Made by a program: the position numbers and the translations under genes. From CAZCVI01 sp964502145 (GTDB lineage: Bacteria; Acidobacteriota; Aminicenantia; UBA2199), in NCBI GenBank assembly GCA_964502145.1, contig CAZCVI010000038.1, positions 1 through 62,831 on the forward strand: DNA of 62,831 bases. The letters run 5' to 3'. Shown one piece after another: positions 24,955 to 33,822 of the stretch. Every line of letters begins with the position of its first letter. Positions within the stretch are counted from its first letter, which is position 1. Below the pieces are notes generated by a model, which searched no databases, was not told the DNA's origin, and saw nothing but the letters and a program-made list of their open reading frames with translations.

Positions 24955-27900
24955 TTATTCTGTGGATAGGTTTTCTGGGTTGTGTATGTTTTTTATACGA
25001 TTATACAGGAATTGGAGGCGGTTGTGAAGCCAATTTTTTAGGTAGGCGATTTCTTGTTCAAACGTGTTGTTATCTGGATAGCCACCTCTCTGGGTATCGG
25101 CGGGCCAACGTAGGAAATTTCTTTTCTGGGCGTCTGCCAAGAGGGTTACATTACTTTCGATCATCTTAAATATATTTTTCTCAGATATTCGACCTTCAGC
25201 CAAGTAAAAATCCCAGGTGCTTTTTAATGCCTCGCGGAACCATTTGATTTTCATGCAACGGTTAAAGAGATTGGTGTGCAACCAAATGGCATAAGAACGT
25301 TTGGCCATTAAAGAATCACGGCCCAGAATGCCGTCCTTGTCCCAGGGTACAAAATACCATTTGGCCTGTTTACCTTTCTCGCGAACCAGATAGCGGTTCT
25401 GGTAGATACCATCGGAATCGTCTATTAATTGGGAGAATATCCACAGCTCCAGATAGCGATTAATATCAAGTTGTTCAAAAATTCCTTTTTCAAACTCCTC
25501 GTCTGAAGCGAGAGCGATAAACTTGGATAATTCTTTTACGGGTCCCCAGTATTCGCCGTATTTTTGGGGGTCGGGGTGTCGTTGCTCAAAACCACTACCC
25601 CAACCATAAAAAGGGTCCAACTCCTTGTCCCGAGGTTGCATGCCACTGCTAAAATCCTCGTATCCTTCCTGTAAGAGGTCAGCAGGATTATTGTAACGGG
25701 AGAAATTAGCATTCTTGTTTTTGGCACGAAAAAGCAGGGCATTATGGCTTTCATCTTTATCAAAGTCATCGAGGCCGAGGAATTCCTGGTCAATATGTTC
25801 CATTAACAAATAAACACCGCGATAATCGCCATCTACAATTACCTCTACGAATCGACTTTGTGGCGCAATGTGTTTTTGACCGCGCTCGCGGAACTGGTCC
25901 AACAGATCAAAGGCGATTTTAGGTCGCATCAAGGACTTTTCCACGTAGGTACTTTCCAATACCCAGCGTTTTGATTTAGGCATGCCCAGCAGGGCGAGGC
26001 GTTTTTCCAGCGTGAACCCGTACTTCCATTTCTCCCATTTATGACCGCGTCCCTCGATATTCATTTCCAGGTAGCGGTTAAAGTCGCTTTCATCCATGAC
26101 GTTACTCTGGGAATTTTGCGCACTAGTGGGAGGCGCGGTACGGATAAAACGTATCCGGCAGGTAATCTTCGGTTCGTTTTTAATTTTCTGTATTTCACCG
26201 GAAGGGTTGCTACTATCAATCTCCACGATAGGAAGACCGCCACTGGTGACAATCAATTCATAATTATCAATCTGGAAATCCTGCTGCACATTCAACTGCC
26301 CGCGAAAAATATACGCTTTGAAATCATACGGTGCCACCGGTGTAATCTCGCTCTCGAAACAGGCAGAATTAGGGACAATCTGGTTGCCATAAGCGGTGGG
26401 CAAAATGAAAGTCTGGGTTTGCGGCAAGAGACAACGAATCTGAATAGGTTGCAGGGTGGTGGCACCCACGGGTAAATTAACGGAGATTAGCTTGTTCTTT
26501 TCATCAATAAAACCGGGAGTTTTTCCAACTGTAAATGAGAGTATCCGGTTGGCCTTGTACTGGTATCGGCTCCTCATGAGAGTGAAGGCATTGAAGATTT
26601 CCACGGTCTTGTTGGCACCGATCAATTGCATAAAAAGAGTACTGGGTTCACTTTTTCTTTCCAATTGAAAGCACTGGGAAAACTTATCGATTTGGACGAG
26701 GTGTTTATTATTGAGGAGTGTATTTTTTATCAGATAAATCGTGCCGCCGCCCTGGGTTTCCCGTTTTCGGTAGGCTGTGGCGACCGTGCAGTTATTTTGG
26801 AAGCTGTTATTCAGAAGTAAGACCCGGCCCTCGTCCCGCGCGGCAATGGCGAATAGGTTGTGGGAGAAGACATTGTCATAAAACATGGCATAGGAGTTCT
26901 TGCCGATACTGGCACCTTTATCGGGTAGTTTCTCGAAATGATTGCGCACAAACAAGAGCTCTGAACCTTTAACCACGACACCATCGGCCTCATTATTGGA
27001 TAAATTATAGGTGAACCGATTGCCTTTAAGCAAACCCTGGCAGAAGTCCAGGGTCAATTGATCGGCAAAATTGTTTTGCAAGGAATTATTCTCGACTAAC
27101 ACGGTACTCTCCTTGATTGTCAGGCCACTGTCTGTATGATTATGGTGGATGGAGCTGTTTTGTATAGATACGTTGAGGTGGTAGATATTTAAGCCGCCGG
27201 AATGTTTGATGCCGTCGATAATCGCACCATTTCCGCCAGAAAAATCAAGGTGCTGGATGGTACAGGTCTCTTTCCTTTCATTTCCTATTATCGCCACCAC
27301 GCCGAAAGGTTTTTCCTGGTTCAGCGCTTTGATCATTACGGGTTGTTTTGCCGTGCCCATGATATCCATCGGGCTGAAGCTGATAAGTGAGACTTTCGGC
27401 GCCATACTCAAGGTGACACCGGCTTCAATACGGATACGACATCCCAGGGGCACGACCTGCGTTTGTTCCAGCGTATAATTCCCTGCTGCAAGAACGATGA
27501 TGTTCTCGTGTACAAGGTAGCGCCAGCCGAGTGTTTTGTTCTGCTGGATAAAAAGATGGGGAGACAATATAATATGGTCAAGATAAGCGGGGGATTGGTT
27601 CTTCTGATTGAAGACTGTCTCATTAAAAGCAGGATAGGGTTGTACCAACAGATTAATAATCTTTGTTTTAGCCTTTTTTTGCGCCATCTGTTGGACAAGT
27701 GGCGTTATTGGAGCGCCCGATTCCAACAATCGTTTGACCTGTCCTGTTTTTCCTGCTTCCACGGCATCAAGAAGTCGTTGGGGAAGGTATTTGTGCAAAC
27801 GCTGGTAAATAGCACTGTTAAAATAGGCGGCTACGAGTCGGAGACGCAACCGGTAAAACAAATCACCGGATTGACCACGGTATTTATGAAACAAGCTACG

Positions 27901-28950
27901 ATGCTGTCTGATAATAGATTCATAGCTACTACCCAATTGGAACAAGAAACGATTACGATAGTATTTGACAGTGGGGTGCCGTTGAATTTGTTCGTTTAAA
28001 AATTCGAAAGAGTTGCTCTTGCGTTGGGTCAGCATGTTGTCCAGATTGGATTCATCGAGAACGGGATAGATTTTGCCATTGATTTTGTTATAGACGAAGC
28101 ACAGGTTTTCGTGGAGCACAAAACCTGGTTTGGCTTGCAATAGTTTGCGTAAGGCTTCAAAACGGGCGATGTAATCCAGATCGAAGTATTTAATTAATAG
28201 ATAGGAATCTTTGGCCTGCATCAGTTCTGTGAAACGTTTCAGGTGGTCCTCGATGTGGCGGTTTTTCGATTCATCGTATAGTATACGAATCCGGGTTCTG
28301 CCCGTGCGGCTTTCATCTACCATAAAAATAATGGCCTCGGGCACATTAAAATGTTCGAGAAAGAGGTTGTCAAAAGATTGTTTGAGAGTATAATCACCGT
28401 AATCGACATAATTAACATATATATTCACATATTGGGTCTGGGGAATAAAAAGCCCCAATCGCTGCCCCAGATCATACACGAGCTCTTGCTGGAAGAAATC
28501 ACCATTCTTGATGCGGAAGAGATCAAATTGCCGCGCATTGCTTTCCAACATGCTGCTGGAAGAGAAATGAATGGAAAAAGCGGGCTTGCTCTTATTCAGT
28601 TGAATTTTTTTGAAATAACTTTTAAAGGGAGAGAGGGAGACGGTATAGTTCTTATCTCCCATGTTCAGGTCGACGGACTGCTGTTGGCTCTCTTCAAAAG
28701 AGGTTTCTTGGGCAAAGCTATCAAAGAACTGCATATCCCGCAACGAGAGATCAAAATTCAGAAGCAACGGTTGGTGACCGCCATCTTTGGCGATGCGGTC
28801 AAAGGCGCCGCTCAAATAGTGATGCCGGTACAAATAGCGGAGTATGGGGTCTTTCTTGATATAGAGGAACACGAGAACAATAATTAGAATGAATCCGAGC
28901 ATGGAGAAAATCTTGCGGTGTTTGCGCCACTGAGCGAACTTTATTTTCAT
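24955..28950 (-). CDS. Giant double-CotH protein with parallel beta-helix
   Basis: The 1331-residue protein has a membrane anchor at 16-31. Residues 55-380 look like a diverged CotH domain (AFSIHF, VNIYVNYVDYGDYTLK, KIYPVLDESNLDN). Residues 392-435 resemble ankyrin-type helices (LLDAVEAGKTGQVKRLLESG). Residues 480-760 form a right-handed parallel beta-helix with NosD-like turns (NSSIHHNHTDSG, NSLQNNFAD, NNSFQNN). Residues 950-1325 are a classical CotH kinase domain with KRWVLESTYVEKSLMR, VDGDYRGVYLLMEHID (about 1039-1054) and YFVPWDKD. CotH enzymes phosphorylate secreted proteins. The start follows the small-peptide gene by 13 nt, with GAGGA overlapping that gene's stop. Confidence 0.85.
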   Translation of the reverse strand: MKIKFAQWRKHRKIFSMLGFILIIVLVFLYIKKDPILRYLYRHHYLSGAFDRIAKDGGHQPLLLNFDLSLRDMQFFDSFAQETSFEESQQQSVDLNMGDKNYTVSLSPFKSYFKKIQLNKSKPAFSIHFSSSSMLESNARQFDLFRIKNGDFFQQELVYDLGQRLGLFIPQTQYVNIYVNYVDYGDYTLKQSFDNLFLEHFNVPEAIIFMVDESRTGRTRIRILYDESKNRHIEDHLKRFTELMQAKDSYLLIKYFDLDYIARFEALRKLLQAKPGFVLHENLCFVYNKINGKIYPVLDESNLDNMLTQRKSNSFEFLNEQIQRHPTVKYYRNRFLFQLGSSYESIIRQHRSLFHKYRGQSGDLFYRLRLRLVAAYFNSAIYQRLHKYLPQRLLDAVEAGKTGQVKRLLESGAPITPLVQQMAQKKAKTKIINLLVQPYPAFNETVFNQKNQSPAYLDHIILSPHLFIQQNKTLGWRYLVHENIIVLAAGNYTLEQTQVVPLGCRIRIEAGVTLSMAPKVSLISFSPMDIMGTAKQPVMIKALNQEKPFGVVAIIGNERKETCTIQHLDFSGGNGAIIDGIKHSGGLNIYHLNVSIQNSSIHHNHTDSGLTIKESTVLVENNSLQNNFADQLTLDFCQGLLKGNRFTYNLSNNEADGVVVKGSELLFVRNHFEKLPDKGASIGKNSYAMFYDNVFSHNLFAIAARDEGRVLLLNNSFQNNCTVATAYRKRETQGGGTIYLIKNTLLNNKHLVQIDKFSQCFQLERKSEPSTLFMQLIGANKTVEIFNAFTLMRSRYQYKANRILSFTVGKTPGFIDEKNKLISVNLPVGATTLQPIQIRCLLPQTQTFILPTAYGNQIVPNSACFESEITPVAPYDFKAYIFRGQLNVQQDFQIDNYELIVTSGGLPIVEIDSSNPSGEIQKIKNEPKITCRIRFIRTAPPTSAQNSQSNVMDESDFNRYLEMNIEGRGHKWEKWKYGFTLEKRLALLGMPKSKRWVLESTYVEKSLMRPKIAFDLLDQFRERGQKHIAPQSRFVEVIVDGDYRGVYLLMEHIDQEFLGLDDFDKDESHNALLFRAKNKNANFSRYNNPADLLQEGYEDFSSGMQPRDKELDPFYGWGSGFEQRHPDPQKYGEYWGPVKELSKFIALASDEEFEKGIFEQLDINRYLELWIFSQLIDDSDGIYQNRYLVREKGKQAKWYFVPWDKDGILGRDSLMAKRSYAIWLHTNLFNRCMKIKWFREALKSTWDFYLAEGRISEKNIFKMIESNVTLLADAQKRNFLRWPADTQRGGYPDNNTFEQEIAYLKNWLHNRLQFLYNRIKNIHNPENLSTE

Positions 28951-28963
28951 AAGGTGACTTTCC

Positions 28964-29119
28964 TCATTTATCGCTGTTGCTGAATCCTTTCAAAAAGAGT
29001 CCGACGGGTAATTCAGTCTCTGCCCACACCGGGGCGGTCAATGAAAGACATAGTAGCGTGATTATGATGGGGTTCATAAAAATCGCCTTAAATCTTTTCC
29101 ATTGTTTATTCAAGAACAT
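28964..29119 (-). CDS. 51-residue secreted peptide leading the CotH operon
   Basis: This short gene has a perfect GGAGGT site 4 nt before its ATG. It encodes a basic start (MFLNKQWKRFK), a hydrophobic core (IIITLLCLSL) and a textbook signal-peptidase site (APVWA, cleavage after residue 33). The mature peptide would be only 18 residues, ETELPVGLFLKGFSNSDK, with two serines and charged ends. It stops 13 nt before the CotH gene. It could be an exported substrate or partner of the CotH kinase, or the relic start of a larger secreted protein. Confidence 0.6.
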   Translation of the reverse strand: MFLNKQWKRFKAIFMNPIIITLLCLSLTAPVWAETELPVGLFLKGFSNSDK

Positions 29120-29190
29120 CTATTACCTCCACGTATCTGCAACCGGCAAGTTTTTAAGATATACAGTTTATTAATCTCCCATTATATAAT

Positions 29191-29218
29191 AATATACAGA
29201 AAAATTTAAGTCCTGCAA
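29191..29218 (-). promoter_or_regulatory. Candidate promoter of the CotH operon
   Basis: TTGCAG (29213-29218), a 16-nt spacer and TATATT (29191-29196) lie on the minus strand, giving a leader of about 65 nt before the small-peptide gene. Confidence 0.45.
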
Positions 29219-29282
29219 GGAAAGAAAGTGAAAAAGAATGGCCCGTCGGAGGAGAGTGGGGGAGGCTTCAAGTATAGCCGTT

Positions 29283-29393
29283 TTAGTTTGGCGGGCGATT
29301 GACACGGATGAGTTGACCAGAAAGGGATTTCTTGGATTCAATGACCATGTAAATTCCTTTACTACTGGCATAGGAACAATACAGTTTCGCCAT
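29283..29393 (-). pseudogene. Broken DUF5615-type (PIN-like) toxin relic
   Basis: The frame opens with MAKLY 3 nt after the DUF433 stop, exactly where the DUF5615 partner toxin normally begins, and runs only 36 codons. The expected next motif (PMPVVKEF) is present but in another frame, so a frameshift lies within the first ten codons. Further decayed sequence continues toward 29220. The toxin is therefore inactive. The assignment rests on position plus two short motifs. Confidence 0.55.
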
Positions 29394-29396
29394 GTA

Positions 29397-29735
29397 TTAT
29401 GCTTCCTCATTCTCATGAATTTGGCGATCCAGTTCTCTTTTATGTGAACGGGCATAGGCCCACGCATTGGATAAATCTTCAGCGCGTAAGGTGGGGTAGG
29501 CGTTTAATAAATCCGCATCGCTTTTTCCCAAGCGTTTGGCTTGGACCAATATCCAGATTGGGATGCGGGTACGAACGATACAGGGTTCACCGCCACACAC
29601 CCTGGGATTATCTTCAATGCCAGGAAAGGCATCACCCAAATCACGAACCACCCACTGGAGTAATTGGGCTTTTTCTGCCTGATTCATTTTGGTGAGTAAT
29701 TTCTCTGCTCTTTGCAATGTGCTTACCAATGCCAT
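29397..29735 (-). CDS. DUF433 antitoxin-type protein
   Basis: The 112-residue protein has an N-terminal helical segment (1-45), then the DUF433 signature: NPRVCGGEPCIVRTRIPIWILV, a helix-turn-helix, the LLNAYPTLRAEDLSNAWAYA motif and a C-terminal ENEEA. DUF433 proteins (VapB45-like) bind DNA and neutralise DUF5615 or PIN-type toxins encoded just downstream. Here that toxin is broken (29283-29393), so this looks like an orphan antitoxin. AGAGGATATGA precedes the ATG. Confidence 0.85.
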   Translation of the reverse strand: MALVSTLQRAEKLLTKMNQAEKAQLLQWVVRDLGDAFPGIEDNPRVCGGEPCIVRTRIPIWILVQAKRLGKSDADLLNAYPTLRAEDLSNAWAYARSHKRELDRQIHENEEA

Positions 29736-29885
29736 TCATATCCTCTTTTTTTCTTGTGGTTTCTATTCAAGCCATAATGTATCACATTCAAGAATATAAT
29801 TCAAGAAAAAGGAAGAGAATTAAAAAAGAAGAAAGGGCGGGAATGGAAGCATCATTATGAAAAAGATTGGTTCTCCTGGCAAATA

Positions 29886-30134
29886 TTATATATGTGAATG
29901 GGACGTTGAAGAGAGGCTCTCGATTTCTTCTTTTTTTAATCCGGTAGCATCTGCAATGAACCCGATATCTCAACCCTCAAGTAGCATGTTCTTACTTAAT
30001 TTCTGAAGGAATTTTCTCTGGCCTATTTTCTCACCCCGTTTGAAACCCCGTTTGAAACCGCGTTTATAACCTTTTTTTACCCCGCGTTTATAGTCATCTA
30101 TAAGCCATAAGAGTATGTCTTCCATTTTAAATTC
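29886..30134 (-). pseudogene. Decayed Rpn-family C-terminal fragment
   Basis: This is a second copy of the C-terminal tail of the neighbouring Rpn-type gene: EFKMEDILLWLIDD, then KRGFKRGFKRG repeats, then KKEEIESLSSTSH. An in-frame TGA (29970-29972) replaces the Tyr codon of EGYDIG in the intact copy. The N-terminal part is missing. Both copies end in nearly the same bases, consistent with tandem duplication then decay. Confidence 0.8.
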
Positions 30135-30230
30135 CTCCATTGGAAAAAAATGGTGGAGTGGGGGAATAAAAAGAAAGAGAAAGAGTGTGAACTATTACGG
30201 TCGGTTTCTTGCTCAAAGTACTTGCCGATG

Positions 30231-30977
30231 TTAATGGGACGTTGAAGAGAGTTTCTCGATTTCTTCTTTTTTATATCCGGTAATAGCTGTAATTTTCCCA
30301 ATATCATAACCTTCCCATAGCATTTTTTGGGCTAGCTCCAGAGTCGCTAATTTTTTTCCTTTAACAATGCCATTTTTCTCGCCGAGTTTCACTCCGCGTT
30401 TCTCGCCGCGTTTCTCGCCGCGTTTCTCGCCTATTTTTTCGCCGTGTTTATGGGCGTCTCTAAGCCATAAGGGTACGTATTCCATTTTAAATTCCTCCTC
30501 TGCTTTAATGATGACTTCTTTTAAACTTTTCTTGTAGGATACCGGTACACGGATGGCCAACGCGAAAAATTTAAGAATAAGATGGGTGTATTCCTGCGAA
30601 TACTTTTTCTGATAACACAAACGGATCAACTCCTTGAGTGCCTCGAATTTCTGATTATTGTCCGCCCCTTTTAATTCCATGCTCTTTAATTGCGCCTTCA
30701 CTACCATGACCATGGGGTTATCAGAAGTTTCCATCTTTGCGATTAATTCCGGGTTGTACTTATAGTCTATAAGCTTGACAATCGGGATTTGCATCAGCAA
30801 TTTGAATCCACAAAACTCATACCCATATTCGGTTGGTCTGTTAGCGGGATTCTCATCGGTTAAGATGGCCAAGCTGATGATCTGAGTTTTTTCGCGCTTT
30901 TCCCGATCAAAGGCGTATTTATTTTTTTTGGCCGGTGCTTTTACACTGGTTTTCTGTATCTTCGCGATTGTGCTCAT
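30231..30977 (-). CDS. Rpn/PD-(D/E)XK transposase-family protein, N-truncated
   Basis: The 248-residue protein matches the C-terminal half of recombination-promoting nuclease (Rpn) or transposase-like proteins: SLAILTDENPANRPTEYGYEF near 35-55, a helical region with MVMVVKAQLKS and LIRLCYQKKYSQE, and a basic tail of GEKRGEKRGEKRG repeats ending in KKEEIEKL. The N-terminal nuclease core of the family is absent, so catalysis is unlikely. The start at 30977 is chosen over an ATA-region start 18 nt upstream because a consensus promoter places transcription at this ATG. Confidence 0.72.
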   Translation of the reverse strand: MSTIAKIQKTSVKAPAKKNKYAFDREKREKTQIISLAILTDENPANRPTEYGYEFCGFKLLMQIPIVKLIDYKYNPELIAKMETSDNPMVMVVKAQLKSMELKGADNNQKFEALKELIRLCYQKKYSQEYTHLILKFFALAIRVPVSYKKSLKEVIIKAEEEFKMEYVPLWLRDAHKHGEKIGEKRGEKRGEKRGVKLGEKNGIVKGKKLATLELAQKMLWEGYDIGKITAITGYKKEEIEKLSSTSH

Positions 30978-30983
30978 ACGAGT

Positions 30984-31012
30984 ATTATAAATCAAAAGTG
31001 TGGAAATTTCAA
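30984..31012 (-). promoter_or_regulatory. Leaderless promoter of the Rpn-family gene
   Basis: TTGAAA (31007-31012), 17 nt, perfect TATAAT (30984-30989), then 6 nt and the ATG at 30977, on the minus strand. Confidence 0.75.
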
Positions 31013-31052
31013 TTATGCTTTAAAAAAATAATTCACCACAAAGAACACGAAG

Positions 31053-31081
31053 TTGACACGGGGCTTTTATTTTGCTATGAT
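31053..31081 (+). promoter_or_regulatory. Consensus promoter of the leader ORF and SecA paralogue
   Basis: Perfect TTGACA (31053-31058), 17 nt, TATGAT (31076-31081), then 6 nt and the ATG at 31088. This is the strongest promoter reading rightward into the SecA-like gene. Confidence 0.8.
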
Positions 31082-31087
31082 ATAAGT

Positions 31088-31330
31088 ATGTATTATACAG
31101 CCAATAGAAAAAAAAGAGTGCTCGCGGTTGCTATATTAATGGTCGCGGCTGTTCTGCTGTTGTTCAACCAACTGTTCTTTGATGGTGCCACAGCAGAGGC
31201 AGTGGATTTCTTCTTTGTATTTTTTGCGCTGGTTGCCTTTTTTTCAATTGGTATTTCCTGCGAATGCCCACCGCTCAGCCGGTGGTGTTATTCTTTTACC
31301 CGCAGACCCCCTCCTTCACTCCTTTTTTAA
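31088..31330 (+). CDS. 80-residue membrane leader protein upstream of SecA paralogue
   Basis: The protein starts MYYTANRKKR, has two hydrophobic stretches (about 11-26 and 38-57) and ends in a soluble, basic tail with three cysteines and a triple proline (CECPPLS...RRPPPSLLF). It has no Shine-Dalgarno, but the ATG sits at the predicted transcription start. The stop is 82 nt before the SecA-paralogue ATG and no terminator intervenes. A membrane-targeted leader with a stall-prone Pro run just upstream of a secA gene is the layout of SecM-type monitoring peptides. That role is inferred; a plain small membrane protein is possible. Confidence 0.55.
   Translation: MYYTANRKKRVLAVAILMVAAVLLLFNQLFFDGATAEAVDFFFVFFALVAFFSIGISCECPPLSRWCYSFTRRPPPSLLF
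31268..31285 (+). promoter_or_regulatory. Small hairpin in the leader ORF
   Basis: CCACCG, a 6-nt loop and CGGTGG lie within the 3' part of the leader ORF, upstream of the SecA-paralogue ribosome-binding site. The stem is only 6 bp, so it is weak evidence on its own. Confidence 0.35.
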
Positions 31331-31412
31331 TTCTTTAATAAGAATTAAATCATCTTTTCCTAGAGCAAAATAATTCTATACTTAATTGTGTGTTAAAAAA
31401 AAGGAGGAACCT

Positions 31413-33797
31413 ATGACAACCCATTCAAAATTAAAACAATATCAACGTCTATTATCAAAAATAAAAGCCCAGAGCATGGAACTAAAGAATGCGGGGGATG
31501 GTTGGCTTAAAGAGAAAGCCCACTATTTAACCCAACAAGCTCAAAACGGCGTTGCACTGGACGAATTATTGACGGAAACGTATTCCCTGACCTGCGAAGT
31601 CGCCCACCGCGTGCTGGATATGCAACCTTACGATGTGCAAATAGCGGCTGCAATCGCCATGTTTCAGGGCAAACTGGTGGAAATGCAAACCGGGGAAGGA
31701 AAAACATTGGCGGCAGTGTTGCCCGCATGTTTGTTCGCTCTGAATGGAAACGGCGTGCATATTCTTACTTTTAATGATTACTTGGCCTCACGTGATGCCC
31801 GCTGGATGGGACCTATTTATCGTTTCTTCGGGCTTTCGGTCGCGTTTGTTCAAGAAGGAATGTCCCCACAGCAAAGACGCGAAGCCTATGCGGCGGATAT
31901 TTGTTATGTCACAGCCAAAGAAGCCGGTTTTGATTTCCTGCGCGATCAACAGTGCCTGCATAAAGATGACGTGCTACAACGACCATTTCATTTTGCTATT
32001 GTCGATGAAGCCGATTCTATTCTGATTGACGAGGCACGTGTGCCCCTGGTTATTGCCGGTGATATGCCTATGCCGGAAATAGATCGTTATGGGGTGGCTA
32101 AACTGATTCGTACACTGGAACCAGGGAAAGATTTTGTATGCGATGAATACAGCCGCGACGTCAATTTCACGGATGACGGTATCGAACGGGTGCAAAAAGA
32201 ATGGGGTTGTCCTGATCTTCATGCAGTGGAAAATATTAACCTGCTATCGGCTTTTAACCTGGCCCTGCAAGCGGAACTATTATTAAAACGGGATATTGAT
32301 TATATTATTCGCGCGGGACAGGTGAAAATGGTGGATGCGTTTACAGGCCGCATCGCGGAAAATCGCCGCTGGCCCTATGGACTGCAAGCAGCGGTAGAAG
32401 CGAAAGAAAATCTGGCAATTCAACCGGAAGGAATGATTCTGGGCAGCATCACGTTGCAACATTTTTTAAAACTGTATCCCAAAGTAGCGGGCATGACGGC
32501 CACAGCTAAAACTTCCGAACAAGAGTTCGAGACATTTTACGGGCTGATAGTGGAAACGATTCCCACCCACCACCCTAACATTCGGATCGATTTCCCGGAC
32601 CTGGTGTTTACTCATAAAGAAGCAAAAACCAATGCGCTAGTGCAAGAAATCGCCACGGTTCATGCCACGGGACGTCCTATTCTTGTTGGAACAGCCAGTG
32701 TGGAAGAATCGGAACAATTGGCCGGGGAACTTTCCAGGGCGGGCGTGTCTTGTCTGATATTAAATGCGAAAAACGATGAAAAAGAAGCCGCTATTGTAGC
32801 GGAAGCGGGCGCGTTGCGGGCGGTAACGATTTCTACTAATATGGCGGGCCGCGGTACGGATATTCGGCTGGGTGGAAAGAATCAGGAAAGCAGGGCGCAG
32901 GTGGTCGCGCTGGGAGGTTTGTATGTGATTGGTACCAATCGCCATGAAAGTCGTCGAATTGATAATCAATTACGGGGCCGCGCCGGTCGACAAGGAGACC
33001 CCGGTTCGTCACGGTTCTTTATTAGTTTAGAAGATGATCTGATGGTGCGGTATCATATTGAACGGTTGATTCCGGAAAGATTTAAACCGCAAAAACAAGA
33101 GGAGTCGCTTGATAATAAGGTGGTGACGCTTGAAATAGCCAGAGCGCAACGGATCATTGAAGGAGAAAACTTCGAGATTCGCAAAACGCTGCGCCACTAC
33201 TCGTTTATTATTGAAGAACAACGGCAGATTATTCAGCACCATCGCCAGATCGTTTTGTTGGGCGACGAATCTTCTGCCTTGTTATGTGAACACCCGGACA
33301 CCTGTTTACGTTACCAACACCTGCTTCCCCTGGTGGGACAGGAAATACTGGCGGCAGTGGAAAAACAAATCACGCTGTTTCACTTGGACCGTTTTTGGGC
33401 GGATCATTTGGAAGAAATCTCCCGCATTCGTGAGGGGATTCACCTGCAAGGGTTGGCTGGGAAAAATCCCAGCTTTGAATTTTTGAAACTGGCAATAAAA
33501 AATTTCGATGAAACATACCGGAAAATGGAAGAGGCTATTGTAGCGACTTTTATTGCTGTCCATATCACAAAGACGGGAATAAATGCGGAAAAAGAAGGCA
33601 TGAAACGACCCACTGCGACGTGGACGTACCTGATTAATGATACCCCTTTTAATAACCCTTTGAAACAAGCCCTGATTTCCAGTCCTGCTTTTGCTTTTGG
33701 TGCCGCGTTCTTTTTCGTGCAGAATATGTGGCTGCTTCCGTTTATCATTCTCATCGGTCTCTACCGTAAACTCCGTGCCCGCATCCATCATAAATAA
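31413..33797 (+). CDS. SecA-family translocase ATPase with C-terminal membrane segment
   Basis: The 794-residue protein has the SecA DEAD motor: MQTGEGKT (Walker A, 91-98), the FNDYLASRDA motif, VDEADSILIDEA (197-208), the AGMTATA motif, TNMAGRGTDI and the arginine finger GRAGRQGDPGSS. Cross-linking and helical wing regions follow in shortened form. It lacks the C-terminal zinc-binding CxCxSG tail. Instead it ends with a hydrophobic hairpin-like segment (about 755-782) and a basic RKLRARIHHK end, so it may be anchored in the membrane. This points to a SecA2-like accessory translocase. AAGGAGG precedes the ATG at 31413; an upstream TTG is rejected. Confidence 0.88.
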   Translation: MTTHSKLKQYQRLLSKIKAQSMELKNAGDGWLKEKAHYLTQQAQNGVALDELLTETYSLTCEVAHRVLDMQPYDVQIAAAIAMFQGKLVEMQTGEGKTLAAVLPACLFALNGNGVHILTFNDYLASRDARWMGPIYRFFGLSVAFVQEGMSPQQRREAYAADICYVTAKEAGFDFLRDQQCLHKDDVLQRPFHFAIVDEADSILIDEARVPLVIAGDMPMPEIDRYGVAKLIRTLEPGKDFVCDEYSRDVNFTDDGIERVQKEWGCPDLHAVENINLLSAFNLALQAELLLKRDIDYIIRAGQVKMVDAFTGRIAENRRWPYGLQAAVEAKENLAIQPEGMILGSITLQHFLKLYPKVAGMTATAKTSEQEFETFYGLIVETIPTHHPNIRIDFPDLVFTHKEAKTNALVQEIATVHATGRPILVGTASVEESEQLAGELSRAGVSCLILNAKNDEKEAAIVAEAGALRAVTISTNMAGRGTDIRLGGKNQESRAQVVALGGLYVIGTNRHESRRIDNQLRGRAGRQGDPGSSRFFISLEDDLMVRYHIERLIPERFKPQKQEESLDNKVVTLEIARAQRIIEGENFEIRKTLRHYSFIIEEQRQIIQHHRQIVLLGDESSALLCEHPDTCLRYQHLLPLVGQEILAAVEKQITLFHLDRFWADHLEEISRIREGIHLQGLAGKNPSFEFLKLAIKNFDETYRKMEEAIVATFIAVHITKTGINAEKEGMKRPTATWTYLINDTPFNNPLKQALISSPAFAFGAAFFFVQNMWLLPFIILIGLYRKLRARIHHK

Positions 33798-33822
33798 AAA
33801 TTTATGGAGTCCAGATGTTTTG

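Noticed and set aside
33306..33791. Minus-strand frame under the SecA paralogue
   Set aside because: Lies wholly opposite conserved SecA sequence with no motif or ribosome-binding site.
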